A stretch of DNA of 64,000 nt from positions 2,356,001 to 2,420,000 of the forward strand of contig NZ_LT906453.1 in the NCBI RefSeq assembly GCF_900187045.1. The letters are read 5' to 3'. This DNA comes from Dermatophilus congolensis (lineage in GTDB: Bacteria > Actinomycetota > Actinomycetes > Actinomycetales > Dermatophilaceae). This document shows positions 58,895-64,000 of this stretch, piece by piece. The notes under the pieces were generated by a model, which saw only the letters and a list, made by a program, of their open reading frames with translations, was not told the DNA's origin and ran no database searches. The position numbers and the translations under genes are program-made. Positions within the stretch are counted from its first letter, which is position 1; the number at the start of each line of letters is the position of its first letter.

Positions 58895-59500
58895 ATGACC
58901 ACACAGTCGGTGCCCGCCCCCGACCATGACCCCACCATCTACCCCGAAGGCCTCCAACGCACCGCCCACACACGCACACCCGGCTGCCTGCGCAACCGCA
59001 TCATCGCCCTAGGTACCCACATGGCATGGAACTTCTGGGTGAACTGCCTATCTGCCTCCCCCCTCGTACCAGGGCGCCTACGCCGCATCATGCTCAACAA
59101 AGCAGGCATGAACATCAACACCAACGGAATCAGCCCCCACTGCCGATTCACCAACTCCAACGTCTACGTAGGCCGCTACACCTACATCAACGAAGGCTTC
59201 TATGCAGACGCCCGCGGCGGCATCCACATCGGAGAACGCGTCGGCATCGGCCCACGCGTCATGATCATCACCTCTACCCACAAAATCGGCCCCGCCGAAC
59301 AACGCACCGGATCCCACACCACCCGCAAAGTCATCATCGGCGACGGCGCCGCCATCGCATCCGGAGCTCAAATCCACGCAGGAGTACGCATGGGACGCGG
59401 ATCCATCGCCTCCGCAGGCGCCGTCCTCATGCGCCCCTGCCGCAACGGCGCCGTCGTCTCCGGAGTACCAGCCAAAGAAATCTACAACTACGACAACTAA
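58895..59500 (+). CDS. hexapeptide-repeat acyltransferase
   Basis: A 201-residue left-handed beta-helix transferase of the maltose/colanic-acid O-acetyltransferase type. Hexapeptide turns are seen from residue 85 on (VYVGRYTYINEGFYADAR, IHIGERVGIGPRVMI), with the catalytic-type His in ITSTHKIG and the closing GAVVSGVPAKEIYNY. Probable role: O-acetylation of the polysaccharide repeat. First gene of the rightward arm, CGGAGAG upstream. Confidence 0.88.
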   Translation: MTTQSVPAPDHDPTIYPEGLQRTAHTRTPGCLRNRIIALGTHMAWNFWVNCLSASPLVPGRLRRIMLNKAGMNINTNGISPHCRFTNSNVYVGRYTYINEGFYADARGGIHIGERVGIGPRVMIITSTHKIGPAEQRTGSHTTRKVIIGDGAAIASGAQIHAGVRMGRGSIASAGAVLMRPCRNGAVVSGVPAKEIYNYDN

Positions 59501-59572
59501 GCACCACACCCCCGCAAACACCCAAAACCTATCCTGGACCCAAACCCCTCAACCACAACCCAAGGAGACCCC

Positions 59573-60604
59573 ATGACCAAAAAAGCCCTCATCACCGGCA
59601 TCACCGGCCAAGACGGCTCCTACCTCGCCGAACTCCTCCTATCCAAAGGCTACGAAGTCCACGGACTCATCCGCCGCGCATCCACCTTCAACACCGACCG
59701 CATCGACCACCTCTACCAAGACCCACACGAAGACTCAGCACGCCTCAAACTCCACTACGCCGACCTCTCCGACGGCTCCCGACTCGTCACCCTCCTGGAC
59801 ACCATCCGCCCCCACGAGGTCTACAACCTCGCCGCCCAATCCCACGTCCGCGTCTCCTTCGACGAACCCGAATACACCGGAGACGTCACCGGAATCGGCA
59901 CCACCCGCCTCCTCGAAGCCATCCGCATGATCGGCCTAGACTGCCGCTACTACCAAGCCTCCACCTCCGAAATGTTCGGAGCCACACCCCCACCCCAAAA
60001 CGAAGAAACCGCCTTCTACCCCCGCTCCCCCTACGGCGCCGCCAAGGTCTACTCCTACTGGATGACCCGCAACTACCGCGAGGGCTACGGCATGTTCGCC
60101 ACCAACGGCATCCTCTTCAACCACGAGTCCCCCCGCCGCGGCGAAACCTTCGTCACCCGAAAAATCACCCGCGCCGTCGCCGCCATCACCCTCGGACTGC
60201 AAAAAGACCTCTACATGGGCAACATCGACGCCATCCGCGACTGGGGATACGCACCCGAATACGTCGAAGGCATGTGGCGCATGCTCCAAGCAGACCAGCC
60301 CGACGACTACGTCCTCGCCACCGGCACCCCCTGCACCGTCCGCGAATTCCTCGCCGCTGCCTTCACCCACGTCAACCTCGACTGGGAAAAATACGTCAAA
60401 TTCGACGAACGCTACCTACGCCCCACCGAAGTCGATTCCCTCATCGGCGACGCCAGCAAAGCCCACAAAAACCTTGGCTGGAAAGCCACCACACACGCCC
60501 ACGACCTCGCCAAAATCATGGTCGACGCCGACATCGAACTCCTCAAACGCCCCCACGGCCACACCGGCCCCATCGACGCCGGAAAGGCCAACTTCGGCGC
60601 ATGA
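59573..60604 (+). CDS. gmd: GDP-mannose 4,6-dehydratase
   Basis: A 343-residue extended SDR enzyme that makes GDP-4-keto-6-deoxymannose, precursor of fucose, rhamnose or perosamine. NADP binding: [36 protein letters not shown] is specific to this family. Catalytic residues: STSEMFG and YGAAK in [30 protein letters not shown] and [14 protein letters not shown] bind substrate. It is slightly shorter than the E. coli enzyme (373). AAGGAGA precedes the ATG. No fcl or reductase partner is in the window. Confidence 0.96.
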   Translation: MTKKALITGITGQDGSYLAELLLSKGYEVHGLIRRASTFNTDRIDHLYQDPHEDSARLKLHYADLSDGSRLVTLLDTIRPHEVYNLAAQSHVRVSFDEPEYTGDVTGIGTTRLLEAIRMIGLDCRYYQASTSEMFGATPPPQNEETAFYPRSPYGAAKVYSYWMTRNYREGYGMFATNGILFNHESPRRGETFVTRKITRAVAAITLGLQKDLYMGNIDAIRDWGYAPEYVEGMWRMLQADQPDDYVLATGTPCTVREFLAAAFTHVNLDWEKYVKFDERYLRPTEVDSLIGDASKAHKNLGWKATTHAHDLAKIMVDADIELLKRPHGHTGPIDAGKANFGA

Positions 60605-61173
60605 GCACCCCCACAACCACCCGCAAACTCTCCACCTTCACAGGACGCGGCTACGACAAAGGCGCACACCCCCTCAAAATCGCCGCCTGGGTCACCATCG
60701 GCGACACCATCACCCGATCAATACTCTGCCCACCCAAACTCCGCGCCACCATCCTGCGCGCCTTCGGCGCCACCATCGCCCCCCACGTACTCATCCGCCA
60801 CAACGTCCGCATCCACTGGCCCTGGAAACTCACCATCGGCGAACACACCTGGATCGGCGTCGGCGCCTGGATCCTCAACCTCGAACCCGTCACCATCGGA
60901 TCCAACGTCGTCATCAGCCAAGAAGCCATGCTCTGCACTGGCAGCCACCACGCCAACGACCCCGCCTTCGAATTCGACAACGCCCCCATCACCATCGAAG
61001 ACGGCGCCTGGATCGCCACCCGCGCCACCATCCTGCGCGGCGTCACCATCGGCACCGGCGCCACCATCGGCGCCACCACACTCGTCACCAAAAACGTCCC
61101 ACCCAACACCCGCGTCCTGGCCCCACTACCCATCCACCACACACCACACACCACGGAAGAGAGCACCCGATGA
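60601..61173 (+). CDS. WcaF-like O-acetyltransferase
   Basis: A 190-residue hexapeptide acyltransferase similar to colanic acid WcaF. Signatures are [55 protein letters not shown] with the catalytic His, and a run of hexapeptides [16 protein letters not shown]. The ATG overlaps the gmd stop by 4 bp and its own stop overlaps the next ATG, so three genes are translationally coupled. Confidence 0.9.
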   Translation: MSTPTTTRKLSTFTGRGYDKGAHPLKIAAWVTIGDTITRSILCPPKLRATILRAFGATIAPHVLIRHNVRIHWPWKLTIGEHTWIGVGAWILNLEPVTIGSNVVISQEAMLCTGSHHANDPAFEFDNAPITIEDGAWIATRATILRGVTIGTGATIGATTLVTKNVPPNTRVLAPLPIHHTPHTTEESTR

Positions 61174-62288
61174 AAATCATCCACGTCGTCGGACTCATCT
61201 CACCCCAAGGCGAATACGGCGGCCCCACCCGCGTAGCCATCGAACACGCAACCGCACTCACACACCTAGGCCACGACGTCACCATCGCCGCCGGAACCCG
61301 CGGCTATGACACACCCCCCAACAACATCAACGGCGTACCCACCAAACTCTTCCGCGCCCACACCCCCAGCCGACATGGCTCCCTACGCGCACTAGCCGCA
61401 CCTGAACTCGCCATCTGGCTACACACCGCAGCCAAAAACGCCGACATCGTCCACATCCACCTCGGCCGCGACTTCGTCACCATGCCCGCAGCCCTAGCCA
61501 TGCGCGGCACCAAAACCCCCTACGTCCTCCAAACCCACGGCATGGTAATGCCCACCCACAAAACCCCCATCCATGCCCTCGACAAAATCTCCACTCTCCC
61601 CGCCCTACGCCACGCCTCCCGCATCCTCTACCTCACCCCCGAAGAACGCGACGGCCTCATCAACCTCGACGCCAACATCAACATCGAATTCCTCCGAAAC
61701 GGCATCCACACCCCCGAAGCACCCCCACCCCCACGCACAACCCCACAAGAGGTCCTTTTCCTCGCCCGCATCCACGAACGCAAACGCCCCCTGGACTTCA
61801 TCGAAGCCGCACGCCGACTCGCACCCCAATTCCCCCACATCACCTTCCGACTCATCGGACCAGACGAAGGACAAGGCACCGCAGTCCGCGACGCCATCGC
61901 CGCATCCGGCCACCCCGACCGCATCATCTGGGACGGCCCCATTCCCCCCGAAACCACCCGCGACGCCATCGCCGCCGCCGACATCTATGTCCTCCCCAGC
62001 GTCAACGAGCCCTACCCCATGAGCGTCCTAGAAGCCCTCGCCCTAGGCACACCCACCATCATCACCAACACATGCGGCCTGGCCGAAACCATCGCCAACG
62101 GCAACGCCGGAACCGTCATCCAACCCGGCCCAGACCACCTCACCACCGCCATACACCACCTCCTCACCGACACCACCGCCCGCACAAACGCAGCCGCCGG
62201 CGCATACGCGACCGCCCGCAACCACCTCGACATCACCACCGTCGCCACCCACCTCGAAAAGCTCTACACCACCATCACCCAGCCATAA
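61170..62288 (+). CDS. family 4 glycosyltransferase
   Basis: A 372-residue GT-B enzyme. The N-terminus [22 protein letters not shown] includes the acceptor-site Gly-rich turn; LFLARIHERKRPLDFIEA begins the donor domain and DIYVLPSVNEPYPMSVLEAL is the EX7E motif of retaining transferases. Probably adds one sugar to the lipid-linked repeat unit. ATGA overlap with the preceding acyltransferase. Confidence 0.92.
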   Translation: MKIIHVVGLISPQGEYGGPTRVAIEHATALTHLGHDVTIAAGTRGYDTPPNNINGVPTKLFRAHTPSRHGSLRALAAPELAIWLHTAAKNADIVHIHLGRDFVTMPAALAMRGTKTPYVLQTHGMVMPTHKTPIHALDKISTLPALRHASRILYLTPEERDGLINLDANINIEFLRNGIHTPEAPPPPRTTPQEVLFLARIHERKRPLDFIEAARRLAPQFPHITFRLIGPDEGQGTAVRDAIAASGHPDRIIWDGPIPPETTRDAIAAADIYVLPSVNEPYPMSVLEALALGTPTIITNTCGLAETIANGNAGTVIQPGPDHLTTAIHHLLTDTTARTNAAAGAYATARNHLDITTVATHLEKLYTTITQP

Positions 62289-62399
62289 CACCCACTCCCA
62301 GCACCCATCACACCCTCGGTTGGCAACCACATCCACTCGTCATGGAGAATCAACCTCACCCCCCACCCACGACGACGGCCACGGAAACGGAGCCCACCC

Positions 62400-63647
62400 T
62401 TGTTCGTCCGCGAATACCTGAGCCTCCTCACACGCCGACCCCTCCTACACACCATCATCGGCGCCCTCGTGTTCGCCGCCGTCATGGCCCAAGGGCTCAT
62501 CACCCAACCCACCTACGGCGCAACCACCTCACTGCTGTTCGCAGCAACCGGCGGTAACTCAGCCACAGAACTCAACCAAGCCGCCACCTATCTCCAACGC
62601 GAGATGGCCTCCTACGTACGCGTCGCCACCTCACCCAACGTCCTCAACCCCGTCATCCAACAACTCCACCTCACCGGCGAAACACCCGCCACCCTCGCCA
62701 AAAGCATCAACGTCACCAACCCCACCATGACCGTGATCCTCGACATCACCGTCACCCGAGAAAACCCCACCGAAGCAGCCAGCATCGCCAACACCCTCAC
62801 CCGACAACTAGCCGCCACCGTCCAAAAAACCGCCCCCACACAAAGCGACGGCCACCGCACCCAACAAACCATCTCCGCATCCCCCCTGGCCGAAGCCCAA
62901 ACCCCCGAAAAACCCACCGGCCTCACCTGGCCCCTACGCGCCGCCATCGCCATCGCCGCCGCGCTCATCACCGCATTCATCACCGCAATCCTCTTCGGCG
63001 GCCTCGACCAACGCATCCGCGTCACCAACGACCTACGCCGCATCCCCCACACCCGCCTCCTGAGCACCATCCCCCACCGCTCACTACGCAGCCTCCTACG
63101 CCGCACACCCCAACCAGCCACACCCGAAACAACCAACCCCACCTACGAACGCACCGCCGGCCTTCTCATCGGCGAACACAGCACCAACCACGCCCCCATC
63201 ACCCTCATCACCAGCCCCAACCCCACCACCAACACCTACTCCACCGCACTCGCCCTCGCCCAAGCCGCCCACCGCATCGGCGCCACCGCCGCCATCATCG
63301 ACACAACCTCCCTGCCCCCAGCCACCATCACCACCCTTATCACCGGCAACAGCGACAACACACCCGAAATCACCATCACCACCCTCACCACCACCGGCGA
63401 AACCCAAACCACCACGCCAGCAAACCTCACCGAACTGGCCAACAACTACGAACTCATCCTCCTGGCCACACCCCCACACCCAGCCAGCGCACATAGCCAA
63501 CTCCTGACCGCCACCGCCAACACCACCCTCCTCGTCGTCCCCCTCACCACCCACAAAAACGACCTCAACGCCACCCTCGCCGCACTCCACCCCAGCGACG
63601 AAAACCTCATCTACATCCTCGCCACTGACACCCCCGACCACCACTAA
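62400..63647 (+). CDS. Wzz/BY-kinase-like chain-length protein with degenerate ATPase domain
   Basis: A 415-residue protein. A Wzz-type domain lies between membrane helices at about 18-36 and 178-200, ending with FGGLDQRIRVTNDLRRI, the usual junction to the cytoplasmic kinase. The cytoplasmic domain keeps the fold pattern (ITLITSPNP, ALALAQAAHRIGATAAIID) but the P-loop expected as SxxPGEGKST reads SPNPTTNTYST, without the Lys, and there is no C-terminal Tyr cluster. It probably regulates chain length without kinase activity. TTG start, with GGAG 8 bases upstream. Confidence 0.82.
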   Translation: MFVREYLSLLTRRPLLHTIIGALVFAAVMAQGLITQPTYGATTSLLFAATGGNSATELNQAATYLQREMASYVRVATSPNVLNPVIQQLHLTGETPATLAKSINVTNPTMTVILDITVTRENPTEAASIANTLTRQLAATVQKTAPTQSDGHRTQQTISASPLAEAQTPEKPTGLTWPLRAAIAIAAALITAFITAILFGGLDQRIRVTNDLRRIPHTRLLSTIPHRSLRSLLRRTPQPATPETTNPTYERTAGLLIGEHSTNHAPITLITSPNPTTNTYSTALALAQAAHRIGATAAIIDTTSLPPATITTLITGNSDNTPEITITTLTTTGETQTTTPANLTELANNYELILLATPPHPASAHSQLLTATANTTLLVVPLTTHKNDLNATLAALHPSDENLIYILATDTPDHH

Positions 63648-63660
63648 CCCCCCACCCACC

Positions 63661-64000
63661 GTGACGCCCGGCCCTATCAACCTCATCCACCTCGCCCTAA
63701 CCGTCCTAACCCTTACAGGCATCGCCTCCATCCTCATTGCCGCGCACCTATACAAACGCGGCCACGACGGACTGCGCCTACGCACCTGGCTCGTCATCGA
63801 CTTCGCCATCACCTACGTCGTCTCCGGCCTCATCCACCTCACCGGCACACTGTCCACCTCACGTGGCTTCTACGAAGCCATACCCAACAACCCCTACAGC
63901 AACGACACCGGCCTCCTCCAAGCAGCTCTGACCACTCCCCTAGCCCTGAGCGCACTAACCATCGGCCTGCTCATCCGCTGGCGCCGCAACAACACCCCCA
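63661..64000 (+). CDS. polytopic membrane protein, possible polysaccharide polymerase (partial)
   Basis: An open frame from a GTG at 63661, 13 bases after the Wzz-like gene, runs off the right edge (113 residues seen). It has hydrophobic helices at about 5-28 (LIHLALTVLTLTGIASILIA), 42-58 and 90-105, separated by short loops with basic residues (YKRGHDGLRLR). In this locus a Wzy-type polymerase is still missing, and the position next to Wzz would suit it, but the visible part has no diagnostic motif. No ribosome site is evident. Confidence 0.55.
   Translation, partial: MTPGPINLIHLALTVLTLTGIASILIAAHLYKRGHDGLRLRTWLVIDFAITYVVSGLIHLTGTLSTSRGFYEAIPNNPYSNDTGLLQAALTTPLALSALTIGLLIRWRRNNTP

Noticed and set aside
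58533-58979. 148-codon minus-strand frame in the divergent intergenic region
   Set aside because: Gly/Val/Cys-rich composition, no motif, and it overlaps the start of the acyltransferase gene on the other strand.
59026-60600. Long open frame overlapping the acyltransferase and gmd, rich in Arg, His and Pro
   Set aside because: It is the shadow frame of two strongly supported genes. Only its last 190 codons, from 60601, form a real gene.

Overview
The window looks like a chromosomal segment of a high-GC Gram-positive bacterium (Actinomycetota), most likely a member of the Micrococcales. Taxon-informative genes are mycothiol S-conjugate amidase (Mca), the DUF4307 and DUF501 families, the eno-ftsB-DUF501-ppx order, a 14-gene nuo operon joined to a polyprenyl diphosphate synthase, an MptB-type mannosyltransferase and menaquinone biosynthesis. 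GTG and TTG starts are common. Placement near the Dermatophilaceae is a guess from the overall flavour and was not tested. No insertion sequence, prophage, CRISPR array or rRNA was seen.

Layout. 1-2.1 kb: the 3' end of a probable 2-oxoacid:ferredoxin oxidoreductase beta subunit, a strong hairpin, an AT-rich secreted trypsin-like protease and a TetR regulator. 2.2-19.0 kb: one long minus-strand operon, nuoA to nuoN (complex I), ending in a polyprenyl diphosphate synthase overlapping nuoN by 4 bp. 19.2-24.6 kb: menaquinone genes (geranylgeranyl-reductase-type flavoprotein, a 35-residue cysteine microprotein, menG, menF, menD). Prenyl-chain synthesis, quinone synthesis and a quinone-reducing complex therefore lie side by side. 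24.5-34.0 kb: a GH3 lipoprotein, the tRNA t6A genes (tsaD, tsaB, tsaE) with rimI, NAD(P)HX repair, an AT-rich membrane protein, acpS and glmS. 34.1-41.4 kb: coaA, an MptB-like mannosyltransferase, a Z-prenyl synthase, a small membrane protein, mca, DUF4307, greA and msrA.

41.4-45.4 kb holds the most unusual gene: a protein of about 957 residues whose C-terminal part matches the flagellar cap protein FliD, behind a roughly 400-residue Ala-rich extension, with no other recognised flagellar gene nearby. A GnT-I-like glycosyltransferase lies downstream. 45.5-53.0 kb: a small hypothetical, a Bax-inhibitor-1 family protein, an odd 73-nt tRNA with a UAA anticodon and no long variable arm, then ppx, DUF501, ftsB/divIC, eno, mazG, a SurA-like lipoprotein and a rhomboid protease.

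53.1-64.0 kb: a divergent surface-polysaccharide locus. Leftward genes are a GT2 transferase, a Wzx-type flippase, a GT4 transferase and a tandem alpha/beta-hydrolase. Rightward genes are two hexapeptide acyltransferases, gmd, a second GT4 transferase, a Wzz/BY-kinase-like protein lacking its P-loop, and the start of a membrane protein that runs off the edge and may be the polymerase.

Identities were assigned by reading conserved motifs and gene order. No database search was possible.
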